From: Epichloe hybrida | Lineage: Eukaryota; Ascomycota; Sordariomycetes; Hypocreales; Clavicipitaceae | Reading direction: 5' to 3' | Length of the DNA stretch: 64,000 bases | NCBI GenBank assembly: GCA_019022495.1 | Contig: JAFEKR010000025.1 | Span: forward strand, 248,001-312,000 | Shown here: in pieces, positions 22,469 through 33,614 of the stretch | Layout of the letters: every line of letters begins with the position of its first letter | How positions within the stretch are numbered: position 1 is the first letter of the stretch | The notes under the pieces: generated by a model | The model's database searches: none | The model's input: the letters and a program-made list of their open reading frames with translations, nothing else | What the model was told of the DNA's origin: nothing | Made by a program: the position numbers and the translations under genes

Positions 22469-23916
22469 GGCGGACTCGGCACTAATAGAGGCGCAGACAA
22501 GAAGAGGCTTTGGATCCCCAAAGTTTCATGAAAAAGCAAGACACTAGTGAAGAAGCGCACGGAGTGCTCGGTAGACGGACGCCCTTGGCAGATGGACCGC
22601 CAAAGACAGGAAGACGGCAGCAGGAAGCAGCTCGACGGTGACGGGAACGGCAGATGGCGCAGATTACGCAGATGGATGGATGGATGGTGGAGTTGGGTGA
22701 AGGAGGGGGGGGCGTGTGGGGAAGGGTGTCGAAAAGGGGACTGGAGCACTTGGGAAGGAACGAGCGCGTCACAAAGAAGCCCAAACCACAGTCTGTTCAT
22801 CATCTACACCGGTTGTTCCGTTCCCGCGAGCCGACTCGTGGTAGTGCAGAGCAGAGGCAGAGCAGAGGCATAACCAGAAATCGTTCGTTTGGCAGAAATG
22901 AGCTCATCGGTATTGGGTTGGGCCGACGCAGGTCGAAGCTAATACTCCCAAGCGTCACAACGCGGTTCCCAGCCAGGACAGAATTCAGCTGGTCCTCTAA
23001 GACGGTGTCAACTGCACCCTACAGAGCTTCGTAGCTTAATATCGTCGGACTTTTCGGTGAGGCCGAAGCTATTGTGTTCGAACTTGTCGCCGTGAATCGA
23101 AGAGGCGGTGAATCTCTTGCACTTCACACAAGTAGCAATAGCAAGCCTCGGGTGTGACGTCATTGACGTAATGGCTGGCCATCTGGTGATGACTGAACAC
23201 TTGGCTTGATACTATGACGCATTGTTTCAGGTGCCCATCTAGTTTGTAAAAAAATCTACATATTTACGGAAACGGTGATGCCATTCATGACCGTGATGTT
23301 GCCAGCCCATTTTTCTCCCGCGATGTCTCAATTGTGAAAAGCCTGCGATGGAAGACATGATCACGGATACTAATCAATGACAACGATTGGTGTACATGTA
23401 CATACTTCACTTGGGCAGTAATTATTAGTAATCGACCTGGGTAACTGCAATCAGCTCGGGTAGAGTTGGAGACACCAGACGCTCCTCTGCCCTCCGTCTG
23501 GGGAAGCTCTCCAAGCGTCCAAGCGTCTTCCCTACCGCTCTCCGGACAACTTGTCTCAGATGTGGGGCTGTGTCCAGCCTCTCAGTTCCATTGAAAATTC
23601 CCTTTCGGACTACACTATCTGGACGTGAGAGGCATTACCGCAGTCTGTACAAACCCTTCCTTCTCTTGGTACTGAAATGGTCAAGCAAAAGCACACATGC
23701 ATGCGGCCGAAATGGATGACGTTAATGATGGAGGCACGCCCAAGCCCGCCCAAGCCCGCCTGGGACAATCCTTGCCAGGCCCATAAAAGGTGACGTAATT
23801 ATAGCTTGCAAGCCGGAAACATCCCGAAAGCATCAAGCAAACAATACGTAAACCCACTTATTTTTGTCACCAAACTCATTTTGGCTCAGCTGAAACCGCT
23901 GGTCAAAGTTGTTTTC

Positions 23917-23942
<26 letters not shown>
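23917..23942 (+). repeat. T-rich homopolymer tract
   Basis: A run of about 25 T followed by AATTTTTAATTTTTT. Confidence 0.8.
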
Positions 23943-23947
<5 letters not shown>

Positions 23948-24341
23948 TTAATTTTTTAAAAAAACCATCACCATCACATTGCGCAGACATGGCGCGAGAT
24001 GGCAAACCAGAAGAACATGACTATGTCGGCGCGCCCAATCCTCACTGCCTCTTCTCGCTGATCTCTTATGCAGATACCCCTGCCTGGATCAACAAATCCG
24101 TGGCCCGCAAGCAGAAGTAGGGATTGAAGAAAGTTTCCGTATGTATGCGCCTGTTGCAGTGCCGTATGATGGGAGCCAGATCAATCACAACTTGTGGGAA
24201 ACCTGCACCACTCAACTGGCAATCCCCCTGTCCCTTGACCGGGTTCCTACCAAGATTCTGCTTGTTTTCCCTTTCGCTTTAGGGGAGCAGAGCTGTCGTG
24301 AACGCGCTGCATCCTTCTTTCGGCGCAAGATTATAGCCACA

Positions 24342-24457
24342 GTTAAATTTGGTTGTTAATTGTCACACTAGCTGGGTATTGCCAGTAATTTTTTTGTTCC
24401 TTGAAAATTAGATGCATTGGCCACAGCCAATGACGCCCCAAAAAAATTAAAAATCAA
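24342..24457 (+). mobile_element. 5'-truncated copy of the short retroposon (copy E)
   Basis: It matches the last ~115 bp of the full copies at 36511-37263 and 39298-40049: ATGCATTGGCCACAGCCAAT and the terminal AAAAATCAA are present. It is less AT-biased than the copies in the AT-rich block (CTAGCTGGGTATTGCCAG where they have TA-rich equivalents), so it is nearer the ancestral sequence. No clear target duplication was found. Confidence 0.75.
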
Positions 24458-25047
24458 TGATCAGGTGTTGAAATGAGAAAAACCTTCACTTTTATTGGAT
24501 TCAACATGGTGCGAATCAGATGAGGTTTGTCTCATTGACATGTTCGTCGCGTCGTGGAAAGGTCACGGCACCACGGTCAAGATCAGCTTGCAGCATACTT
24601 ATTCGAGGTACAACGGTTGACCATGACAGTTCACTGAATCGTGAATTCCTTGGATCATGGGACCCTGGAAGATGTCATTCTCGAAAGCATCGCTTGTCTT
24701 GATCTTATTCATAGCCCTATGAAAGACACACACATTTGTGTAATGCGCTCGAACTCCTGTTCTCCATGCTGTCCACCAATTTGCTGTTTGACTGACCCTT
24801 GGGACTAGTCGTAATGCAACATGCTCGTCTCAGGCTTGACGTCAAGTGTCGGTAGCTGACACCTTCTTCTAGAGGTGTTCATGATGATCCAACGTTTCCC
24901 ATAGATTATGCAAGTATGAAAGCCACAGCTCAACAGTCTATGCCAAGAAACTTCATGCTTGTTCCCTTTGGCCCACGGTGTGTGAATATCGCCATTGCAC
25001 ACCCCAAGGTTACATGCAGCAGAGCCAGAACCCATCACACGCCGCAG

Positions 25048-26759
25048 TCATCCGGGGACAGCTTCGTCTATCGCCTCCGTAGGCGGTTGCTCTGACACTC
25101 TGGTCCGACCCCATCGCCGGGGTGGTGGTGCTTTGGGCGGCACTTTCTTGCCTTCACCATTGAGGGTGGCGTAAAACTTGGGTGTTTGAGCGAACGGGAT
25201 GCCATGGCGATGTCTCGGAACCGCAGGTAGTGGCCGTTTGGTCTTTGTCGGAGAATGGGCAGCTTCCTCGGAAGTGTCAACACCATCACCGGTATCTCCT
25301 GCTGCAGTTGCATGTCGACTTGGCGTTTGTATGCCTGGTCGCTCCGTTACCCCTGCAACATCACCGACACTTATGCTACTTGCACATTGAGACGGTGAGA
25401 GACTAATACCCAGGAACTTCCGCGCCAGTTCGGCCTGTCCTGATCCCTCCTTGCTGGCTCCATTCTCTTCGATCCATTTGACTTTGGCCACCCTGTCCAC
25501 CAAACGTAGTGTCGTCTCATCTGCTGGCGCGAAGTGCGCGTTATGAGACCCACGCAGTATTCTCAACACTCGGAGAACCTCTTCTCGTTTATAATGAGGC
25601 GATTGGTTAAGCTGCGTGTGTGCCAGGAGGGGATACATTACACGTAAGTAGGTATGACGAAGCGATATTTTCTCATCTGGGAGATCCATCAGGTTCCTGA
25701 TAATAACGTCCAGCAGGACCCGCAGGTCATTGGTGTAGAAATACTCGTACGTGGCCTTTGTTGTAAAAAGAAGATACAGGAGCTTCAATATGAGCAGCTG
25801 CAGGGAAGTCTCTGTCTCTCGGTTCAGAAGCAGAATTACATTCTCCCCAAACGTTCTATACAGCGGGCCATGGAGGCTCAAACACTTGACTATCCGGTTC
25901 GTCAACAGTGCTGGTTGATTAGTGGAACTTGCCACCACTATGTCTGTCGAGGCCAGCATATATTGTTCGTTTAGAACAAGCTAAGACATGTCAGTTTGGG
26001 ATGGTGCTGCTTTATAGCACACAAGATTCCGAGTCGGACCCCGAAGTGCCATGGGCGGGAGCAGGTTTTGGAGCTTACCAGTACTCGAATTGTAGGGTAG
26101 TGATATGGATCTTGAACGTCATCTGAAACGCCTTCGATTATTCCAAAGAGGTAATGTACAAAGGCATCATCCACCAGCGCCAAGTCCTGGACTTTTAGTC
26201 GCTGCACTCTCGACATTTCGTACATCAATTGGAGCAATACTCGGTGCAGGTCTGGATCCGGTTCTTCTGAACGTGCAATAATGAGCTCTAAAAGCCTTGG
26301 AAAGCATGACTCCTCGACCATACAGGGGAAAATCGACTCGTCGGTGCAGCCGTCCAGAAACAGAAGACTAGCAATGGCATACAGAGGTCCTGCCTCGTCT
26401 TCTTGCAGGAGACTATGTATGATCTGTGTTCGAACATATTCTTTGTTTTCTTTGAAGATTTCGCTCTCCAGTAGCATTTCGGCGCTGGTGAGGAAGTCGA
26501 ATTGTGAATCTGAAGCGCGAAATCGCAGTTTGGCAGTGATGTCTAGCCATATGCGGAGGGCGTCGTCGATCGCTTCATGACTACTGCAGTCTGTGGCCAG
26601 GCACTCGCTCATCTCTGTAGGAGATTCATTGTTCACGTGAGTAAGATGGCACTCCCATTGATAGCTATTCGCCTAGTCGCGAGTCTGTTTCGTACCTGTC
26701 CACAGCCGGAGTTCATCTTCGGAGCTCAGCGCGTCGTCCATTTCATCATAGTCCGCCAT
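25048..26759 (-). CDS. LDB17: SPIN90/Ldb17-type actin-patch protein, three exons
   Basis: Exons are 26759-26696 ([21 protein letters not shown]), 26614-26079 and 25980-25048, joining in frame to 510 residues. The body is an all-helical, Leu-rich armadillo-like domain ([61 protein letters not shown]), which is the Ldb17/SPIN90 (Dip1) leucine-rich domain. The C-terminal ~120 residues are Pro-rich with PxxP motifs ([22 protein letters not shown]), suitable for SH3 partners of cortical patches. Known members activate Arp2/3 to seed linear actin filaments and regulate endocytic patch assembly. The acidic first exon is short and was found only by following the splice acceptor at 26615. Confidence 0.85.
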
Positions 26760-27423
26760 GGCTGCGTGCTAGATCACGGCGCAGCGACAACGGCATCTGG
26801 CCTTATCCCAGCCGGAATTCGGCAGCGATCACGATGAAATTGCGTATATTCGTTTCGCAGTGGTGAGATGGACGCGGAGATGCTATGCACAAGGTCGACC
26901 ATTCGATAAACGTTGGACGATGCCATGTTGCTCTCTCGAGGTCGAACAATAATATTAGTGGGGAGTAGTGCTGGAAGCTCGCGCTGCTGGCCTAGCTTTT
27001 TGTTTACAGCGGGACAACTGCGGAGTACTGAGTGGGTGCAACAGACCACTCCAACATTTACTCTGAAATACTCCTTGCGATTATGGAGGAGGAAAGTTTT
27101 GTGACTGAAAACAAGGCGTAAGGTTTATTTTTGGTTTGTTTTTCTTGTTAGCGTAACTACTTCTTCATTAGGACAATGCGCTCGTCTACAAGCTGCAAGA
27201 TTTGTGCCCATTCATTCCTCTTACTCTTGGGGTATATATACTGCGTGTCAAAACCTGAGCGCCGTGATAACTTCGTTATAGAAGTGATTCAAACTCAAGA
27301 ACCCAAGGCGCCATTCTAATTGCTCCGTAGGTACAGCAAGCCCCCAAACAAATGCAACACAGTCAATTCGTATTTACGCAGTCCAACGCAGTCCAACGCA
27401 GTCCATCGTCCTTGCTCATCCAC
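26760..27423. other. intergenic region
   Basis: Promoter of the SPIN90 gene and 3' flank of LRO1. ACGCAGTCCA occurs three times in tandem at 27376-27405, just beyond the LRO1 stop. Nothing else was seen. Confidence 0.4.
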
Positions 27424-29298
27424 TTATTCGTCGTCATCGTACACTTTAACCTTGGCTGCGTATTCGCGAATGTTGCTGACAACATGGTCCGTGACGGTGT
27501 TGCCTCGACCGGCAGCGATTCTGAGGATAAGTTCGTTCAAGTTCTGGCGGCCTAGAATGTCGACGTGATCAGCGGTTTTCGGTCCACCTCTGGGATTGAA
27601 CCTTTCTGGCTCATGAGGCATTTCCACAACGGTAATCTGAGAGTTGCCGGGATTGTATCGCTTCATGTGCCATCCACGGTTGCACATGTATCCGGTGCTA
27701 AGTAGATTGACGGTTCCGTCTCCTTCTCCCATGACAACACCATGATCAACTTCACCCTCCATGATTCTCGTATCGATGATGATTTTTAGCTTCGTGTTCT
27801 CCGGCTGGTCAGGAGCTCGATAATAGTACGCGCGTTCTGTGGGTTTACCCACGCCGTAGAAGCAATAAATTTTGAGGTTCGGGGCATTTGGAAGGCGGGT
27901 TTCAAGTGGGTTGACCCATTTCAGAGGATCTTTCTCGTTGGCCTCGACTTCTGCTGCTGTGTGCGCGATGCCGTGTGAGTAGCTCTTTTTGACATGCTTC
28001 TGGTACCAGTCCTCCGTAGTGTTGAAAAGGTATTCCATTGAGCTCTCGACAGTCAAGTTTCGGTCTGGTGTAGTCCAGTTGGCACCAACCTTGAAGTTAA
28101 GAACAGATCCATAGGAGAAGTTTTGATTTGGCTGGTCGTCTGGGGCCCAATCAAGGTCGCCCCAAACGGCATTGCCACCCATTGGTAGCATGGAGGATAT
28201 GCCAGGCATGGCACGAAAGATCTCAGCTCGCTCCTCCTTACTCAAGAATTTCTCAAGGCCGTATATGGCAAACGCGTTCAACTGAGCGGTGTCTCTCATC
28301 TCACCGGACAAGACAGCTGTCAGGTCCTTGACTGCGCCCAGCATGCAACCACTGATGTTGATCCAAGACCCGATATGCCGATCTACCCAGTCCTCACCAC
28401 CACGACCGCCCTGCTCTGACTGAACCCAATGGAAAAAGTAGAAAATGACCTGACTGCCCATGCTGTGAGATGCCAAGACAACTTTGTCTCCGTCATACTC
28501 CACAGCCGATTCTATATGCGACTTCAGCCGTGAAAAGTATCGGTCCCTAATCTCTAGGTTGGCGTAGGATAGCCGCCAGTCATAGGCAGCTGTGAATGAG
28601 TTGGTTGGGTCATAACCAATCGTTGCAAGATTCTCGAATATCTTGTTCCAAATCCAGTATCCTGTGATGAAAAAATCGGTGGCATCAAATCCCTGGGCAG
28701 CTCGCAGTTTCACTCCAGGAGGATCAAGCCCTGTTTTCTCGTCGAGCATGACGTGCCTCTTCCACTGCTCTTTGTCGAGCACCAATGCCTTCATCATGGT
28801 CCAACTGCCCCATAGTCGCTTTCTGAAATACTGGCGGGACGTGTTGGCAGTGCCCCAAGACTCGAGACCGGTGGATATCACACCAGGAACCATAATCACG
28901 GGGTGGTGCGCGTGGAGGCCATCAGCTCGCGCTTTGAGACCGACTGAGAAAGAGTCGTACGCATCAGTCACTTCACGTTCTCCCTGAACAAGATCACGCA
29001 TGTCTTTTATCAGACCGGCGGGAAGAACGTCGAACAGACTGTCCATGCTTAGGTCGCCAATCTCCGGAAAGTCTATGAGATCGTTGGTCTTGGCAAAGAA
29101 CCCTGCAGCAAACAAGCCACTTAGCCCACCAAGTAAGAATATGAAGGTGTTGCGTCGCTTGCGTGTCGCCTTTGGGACCTCCTCCACCACACGGACATGA
29201 GGCGATGCCTGGGAGGCTGGATGCTCCTCTGGTTCTTTCAGATCATTGCCGGCGGGCTGCGGTTCACGCGCCGCGCGGCGCCGGAGCGTGGTCGCCAT
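27424..29298 (-). CDS. LRO1: phospholipid:diacylglycerol acyltransferase
   Basis: It transfers an acyl chain from a phospholipid to diacylglycerol, making triacylglycerol at the ER/lipid droplet. A single exon of 624 residues, close to yeast Lro1 (661). After a basic N-terminus (KATRKRR) there is one membrane anchor at about residues 51-69 (TFIFLLGGLSGLFAAGFFA); the enzyme domain follows. The LCAT-type catalytic triad is visible: Ser279 in SHSMGS, Asp527 in GEGDGTV and His578 in ADHVDILG. The lid/oxyanion region HHPVIMVPGVISTGLESWG and the block FFITGYWIWNKIFENLATIG are characteristic of the family. The ATG chosen gives a normal N-terminus. There is no sign of truncation. Confidence 0.95.
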   Translation of the reverse strand: MATTLRRRAAREPQPAGNDLKEPEEHPASQASPHVRVVEEVPKATRKRRNTFIFLLGGLSGLFAAGFFAKTNDLIDFPEIGDLSMDSLFDVLPAGLIKDMRDLVQGEREVTDAYDSFSVGLKARADGLHAHHPVIMVPGVISTGLESWGTANTSRQYFRKRLWGSWTMMKALVLDKEQWKRHVMLDEKTGLDPPGVKLRAAQGFDATDFFITGYWIWNKIFENLATIGYDPTNSFTAAYDWRLSYANLEIRDRYFSRLKSHIESAVEYDGDKVVLASHSMGSQVIFYFFHWVQSEQGGRGGEDWVDRHIGSWINISGCMLGAVKDLTAVLSGEMRDTAQLNAFAIYGLEKFLSKEERAEIFRAMPGISSMLPMGGNAVWGDLDWAPDDQPNQNFSYGSVLNFKVGANWTTPDRNLTVESSMEYLFNTTEDWYQKHVKKSYSHGIAHTAAEVEANEKDPLKWVNPLETRLPNAPNLKIYCFYGVGKPTERAYYYRAPDQPENTKLKIIIDTRIMEGEVDHGVVMGEGDGTVNLLSTGYMCNRGWHMKRYNPGNSQITVVEMPHEPERFNPRGGPKTADHVDILGRQNLNELILRIAAGRGNTVTDHVVSNIREYAAKVKVYDDDE

Positions 29299-30207
29299 TG
29301 CCAGGCGCGAATAGCCGAACTACCAGTCTTTCCGAGACTGTGTCGAGGTGCGCCGTCGGTCACTGTCACTGTAGTAGAAGAGTTCTGCTGTTCGGGCTCG
29401 ATGTTCGCGCAAGCCGGAGAGGTGAGGGTCGGACGACGCGTGGGATCGCTTGCAAGGGAAGACCGAGGTTTACCCAAAGCAATATCGGACTTTGGAAGCC
29501 GCTGTGTGGGCATGGATAAACTGAGTCGTTGAAGGCTGCAAGTGCCGAGGGGGTTTGTTTGTCTGTTGAGCGTCAGGCCGGGGAACCTCCCTCTAGGCTG
29601 TTTCAGTGCAAAATAGTGGTCCGGGCCGACTGGATCGCGAAGGAGACTTGGAGGTCCCATCCATCCGGTAGTAGAATCCCATTCACGTCATCTGAGCGCC
29701 ATGTATTCCTTTTTTATAATCCGTAATTGCAAGCGCTTTGGCACTTCCCTCCCACATCGCTTATTAAAAACATCTTTGATCTTCCAGCGGTTCCGGCGGC
29801 AACGGTGCAGGGGTGACGAAACATGCATTCATTCCACGTGCCCAACAAGCAGCCAAACCCAGCACACCACACCGTGTTGCAGACCCCGCCCCGCCATCAG
29901 TTAACTTTTTAACCCCTAGATTTATAGCTTAAAGCTTGTTTCTTTATTTATTTTTTACCTAACACTATAGTAATTATTAAATTTAGTTATTAATTATTAT
30001 ACTAGCTAGGTATTGCTAGTAATTTTTTTGGTTTCCTTGAAAATTGGATGCATTGGCCACAGCCAATGACCCCCAAAAAATTTAAAAAATCAATAATAAC
30101 AGCCTTGGAGCCCGATCACTCAATCTCCAAGCACTCACAAAAATTGTCTCCAATCCTGTTCCGGCGAAAAGAAACACGATCGCCAATCCGCGAAGAACCA
30201 CTCCATC
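29299..30207. promoter_or_regulatory. divergent intergenic region with a retroposon fragment
   Basis: It separates the starts of LRO1 (-) and the APH-like gene (+). The right third is a truncated retroposon copy (29901-30093), which ends 115 bp before the APH-like start codon and so forms part of that gene's promoter. Confidence 0.5.
29901..30093 (+). mobile_element. 5'-truncated copy of the short retroposon (copy D)
   Basis: It matches the last ~190 bp of the full-length copies, from TTAACTTTTTA to the terminal AAATCAA. GC drops sharply at 29901 against the preceding gene-like DNA. It is an abrupt 5' truncation, as produced by incomplete reverse transcription. No target duplication was recognised. 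Confidence 0.8.
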
Positions 30208-31449
30208 ATGCCAGTTAAGGGCGCAAATGCAAACTGGTACACGGCAGACAGCCTGGACATAAAGGCCAATAAAATACACCGGCAAATTCATGCAGTATTA
30301 GCCTCCGCCAACTTTGGATACCTTCAAAAGGTCGCGCTTCTCTCCCGTAAAGCTCGAGATGGAAGTCCAGCAAGTGGTATCACTTGTGCCATTGATTCCC
30401 AGTCTTTTACATACGGGATGAACAATTTGGTGCTCAGTGTCACCTTTTCCGACGATGTCCACTGGATTGCTAGGATTCACCACGTTCCAGTAGAACCGTC
30501 TCACGCCCGCGAACATGCGATGGATATGCTGAGTGAAATTGCAACTATGAAAACACTCAAGAGTCGTACGACTATACCGGTCCCACAAGTCTTCGCCTTC
30601 GATGTTTTGCCATGCAGTGAATTTAACTTTCCATACGTCCTTATGGAATGCCTCAAGGGCCAGGTTCTTCAGACCACCATTGCAAGCCAAGCACCTGCCG
30701 ACCACTTACCGCACGTTGCATCCCAGCTTGCGGAAGTTCTATTCCAGCTTGAAAATCTGACATTTGATCAGCTTGGGCGAATTTGGTGCGGTGAAAACTG
30801 CGATGAGCCCCCCCGGATCATTCCATGGGAGCGAGAGGATGTGCCTTCAGCCACACCACGCACCCAAACGTCGCTGGAGTGGTTCTACAAGTTTAGACAG
30901 GAACAAAACCGGTATGCTATTGAGGGACATGCCGATGACCCAGAGTGGAGGACTGCATGCTGGGTTTTGAAGACGGCTACATCTCACATCATAATTGAGG
31001 ACAGGCTTTATGGTCCCTTCCCCTTGTGCCACTTCGACCTCCATTATGGAAACCTTCTTTTCGATGACCAGTACAATTTGACAGGAGTCATTGATTGGAG
31101 TCAGGCCGCGACTGCTCCATTGGAACGTCTGGCTGTTTCACCAGAGCTTATTACATTTCCCGCCTTACCAGACAATGAGAACCAAATCATCGTCAACTTT
31201 AGAGATGCTATCCGCGACTGTTTGCAAGAGCTTGTCAATAAAGCGAAGCAAACATCACCGACAATAAATCAGAAAACGACGCTCTCCATGATTCTAGGCT
31301 CGAAACAAGCCGAAATCACTCACCGATGCACCTATAGTCGTCCGCATCGCGCAGTATGTGATGGGCGATTGGTGTCTACCCTTATCTACGGAGATCATGT
31401 GTCTTGGGAGCAGCTCATTGCGGCTTACGGAGGTTTCAAACTCTATTAA
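30208..31449 (+). CDS. aminoglycoside-phosphotransferase (APH)-fold kinase-like protein
   Basis: A single exon of 413 residues. The C-lobe has the APH catalytic loop HFDLHYGN (His275, Asp277, Asn282) and the metal-binding IDW at 295-297 (GVIDWSQA), the expected spacing for the family. The N-lobe includes MNNLVLSVTFSDDVHWIARI, with the nucleotide-binding beta strands, and the hinge-like region PYVLMECLKG. Fungal genomes carry many such kinase-like genes, few with known substrates; small-molecule phosphorylation is likely but unproven. Its promoter is next to a truncated retroposon and the gene sits near the AT-rich block, a typical place for lineage-specific copies. It converges with the F-box gene, 111 bp apart. 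Confidence 0.85.
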   Translation: MPVKGANANWYTADSLDIKANKIHRQIHAVLASANFGYLQKVALLSRKARDGSPASGITCAIDSQSFTYGMNNLVLSVTFSDDVHWIARIHHVPVEPSHAREHAMDMLSEIATMKTLKSRTTIPVPQVFAFDVLPCSEFNFPYVLMECLKGQVLQTTIASQAPADHLPHVASQLAEVLFQLENLTFDQLGRIWCGENCDEPPRIIPWEREDVPSATPRTQTSLEWFYKFRQEQNRYAIEGHADDPEWRTACWVLKTATSHIIIEDRLYGPFPLCHFDLHYGNLLFDDQYNLTGVIDWSQAATAPLERLAVSPELITFPALPDNENQIIVNFRDAIRDCLQELVNKAKQTSPTINQKTTLSMILGSKQAEITHRCTYSRPHRAVCDGRLVSTLIYGDHVSWEQLIAAYGGFKLY

Positions 31450-31560
31450 TCAGCCCAGAATAATATAGTTAATATTAAACTACTGTTCTTGCTACAGTTT
31501 GTATTAGACTAAAGCTCCGTTTGTGTGAGGTCAGTTGCCAATCTTATTTGTCTCAACGCT

Positions 31561-32607
31561 CTATATCAAGAAATCTTCAGATGAGGAATCGGATTCAAAC
31601 AAATCTTGCTCGACGACTCTGTCCTCAATCTCTTCCCCGTCAGCATTCCATGGTGCACCAGGCGCAAGTATCATACGACGTTCTGTCAAAACATCAAATG
31701 AATGCAAGTCCAGTCCGGGAAAAGTATGCCATAGAATCCTAACAAGACGTGGGTTGTTTAGTGCAAGCACAAATTCTCTTGCGTGAGATTCCATATCTGC
31801 CTTCAATCGTAGAAAATTGTCGCCAGGAATAACCCCACAGCGGCTTGGGTAGCGGTATGAAGTGTCTGAACCACAGATGTCTGAGAGACTCAAGTTGATT
31901 ATAACCTCCTCCAAAACAAGAAGCAGACCGCTTCCTGAGACGTTGAAGATGGTGGGACAAATACTACTCATCCGGCAGCGTAATCGCCGAAGAGTTGGAA
32001 CCATTGCACTGATGTTGTTGCAAAGATGTACTCTGGAAGTGGTGCTGGTGTCTATGAGACATGTGCCGGCTGTATCAACTTCAAGGCAAGTCAGGTGGCT
32101 GATAGACAATAGGCTGGCTAGAGGCAATGCCATTAAATAATCCCGTCGCTGCAAGCATAATTGGGCGGGATGGCGCTCCAGTCGCGCTTCAAGCCTAAGC
32201 AGTCGCAGTCTCGTACATTGTTGAAGTATGCCGGCAAGAGCAGCTATGTACCCATTCAACTCGGATGTCCATGTATTGACGACTTCAAAGTCAACATCGG
32301 ATGATTCTGTGGGATTCAATGTAAAGAGCGCCGAATGCCAGTTTTCAAAGCCCTCAAGGGTAACGTTGACCGTTTGCACATGCTCCCGAATTGAACGAAG
32401 CATGCCTGCGCTTTTCGAAGCCAGGATGAATTTTTCAAGTGATTCTGCACGGAATTTGAGATCATGGAGGAATACTGGCCAAGCAATTTGAAACCACCAT
32501 TTGGAGACGAGAAGGCGACGAACATCCTGATGGAAAAAGGCTGAGCCTGCGAAGCGGAGGATGTTGAGTAGAATCTCTGGAGGAAGTTGATGCAGCGACA
32601 TAATCAT
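31561..32607 (-). CDS. F-box-like protein
   Basis: A single exon of 348 residues. The N-terminus LHQLPPEILLNILRFAG reads as an F-box (L-P-x-E-I-L-x-x-I-L), followed by helical, Leu-rich sequence resembling degenerate leucine-rich repeats (CTRLRLLRLEARLE, SISHLTCLEVDTAG, VPTLRRLRCRMSS). It ends in an acidic tail. F-box proteins present substrates to SCF ubiquitin ligases, but many fungal ones are lineage-specific and uncharacterised. Either Met1 or Met3 could be the start; Met3 gives MSLHQLPPEI. Confidence 0.7.
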   Translation of the reverse strand: MIMSLHQLPPEILLNILRFAGSAFFHQDVRRLLVSKWWFQIAWPVFLHDLKFRAESLEKFILASKSAGMLRSIREHVQTVNVTLEGFENWHSALFTLNPTESSDVDFEVVNTWTSELNGYIAALAGILQQCTRLRLLRLEARLERHPAQLCLQRRDYLMALPLASLLSISHLTCLEVDTAGTCLIDTSTTSRVHLCNNISAMVPTLRRLRCRMSSICPTIFNVSGSGLLLVLEEVIINLSLSDICGSDTSYRYPSRCGVIPGDNFLRLKADMESHAREFVLALNNPRLVRILWHTFPGLDLHSFDVLTERRMILAPGAPWNADGEEIEDRVVEQDLFESDSSSEDFLI

Positions 32608-33614
32608 TCGCCTGGCACTGATTTGCCCGCAACTAATGGTAAGCCTGAAAGTAGCAGTTCCATTTGTTTATTTTCCCAAAGTACTGGTTGGAGTGAGTCA
32701 ACTATGTCAAGGATATTGCGGCTATCCCTTGGTTGCAATATGTAGTGAAAGGTGGGAATACCCACCCGGATCCCTTACGCGATTGTCGCTATGTGGCACG
32801 TGACTTCAGGCAAAGATGTGATCAGAAGGGATGATTGAAGGCAGAAGAAGTAATTAAATTGATCTGATTCTATTGTACAAATAGAAAGACAAAAGCTCTT
32901 CTTTTATAGAAAGAGCAGCTGTAGTTAACCTCGTATGCTTCTTATTCTAAGTTCGCATATTTATTTGAGGTGCAGTTTAGCTTCCCTGATGCGTTCGTAC
33001 GCGCCATGCGCGTACAATCGATCATATTACCCGCTGCCGGGCAACAGCGATGTGTGACTTTGTATCCACCGACCTAGGATGAGGACGCCCACCCTACCCT
33101 ACCGAGCCCTCTCCGAAGTAGCATTGTTGTCTTGGCGGTCATACCACCCATGTTAGGTATTGTCAAATAGCATCGCGTTCTTAGTTGTTGGTAGGCGGCA
33201 GGGTGTTCATCCCCTGCTCTCTGATCTCGCAACGTCGGCTCGAGTCAATCAGGCTCGGTCTTACAACCAACAGGTCAATTGTGTGTCCTTTCATTTTACC
33301 AATTCTCCCTCCCTCCTTCCTGTAAGGGTCGTTTGTTCGATCACATTGCTTACTGTGTAACATCGGTGGATGCAGTTGGCGATAATCATCACCAACACAG
33401 TTGAGACCCAGGCAACACAACGGCAACCTCTTATCTTGCTGGTGTTTGGCCACGCCTCTCAACTCAAGTTAGTTGTCATGCCTAGCTCAGCAGCACGATT
33501 GACTATATATAAGAGAGTGATTCCATTACACACATCCCAAAACCATCGCTCCATTTTTTTATCTCCAACCTACATCACTTCTGCACTTAGTCGCTAAGTC
33601 ATTTATCACTCAAA
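32608..33614. promoter_or_regulatory. divergent intergenic region
   Basis: Promoters of the F-box gene (-) and of the small Cys-rich peptide gene (+). Only the TATA box at 33504 stands out. Confidence 0.4.
33504..33513 (+). promoter_or_regulatory. TATA box of the small Cys-rich peptide gene
   Basis: TATATATAAG, 111 bp upstream of the ATG at 33615. CA-rich and CT-rich leader sequence follows (ACACATCCCAAAACCATCGC), and CACTCAAA precedes the ATG: a classic fungal core promoter layout. Confidence 0.55.

Larger units (their letters stand above)
22469..25047. other. intergenic region with SLM1 promoter and a retroposon fragment
   Basis: The first ~1.3 kb should be the SLM1 promoter, purine-rich on the plus strand near 22590-22740. 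A T-rich tract lies at 23917-23942 and a 5'-truncated copy of the short retroposon at 24342-24457. The rest shows nothing recognisable. Confidence 0.4.

Noticed and set aside
22231..22803. 190-codon minus frame at the SLM1 5' end
   Set aside because: Overlaps SLM1 exon 1 out of frame and is His/Pro/Ser-rich noise from skewed composition.
23806..24120. 104-codon frame through a poly-T tract
   Set aside because: Contains a phenylalanine run from the homopolymer and no start context; not a gene.
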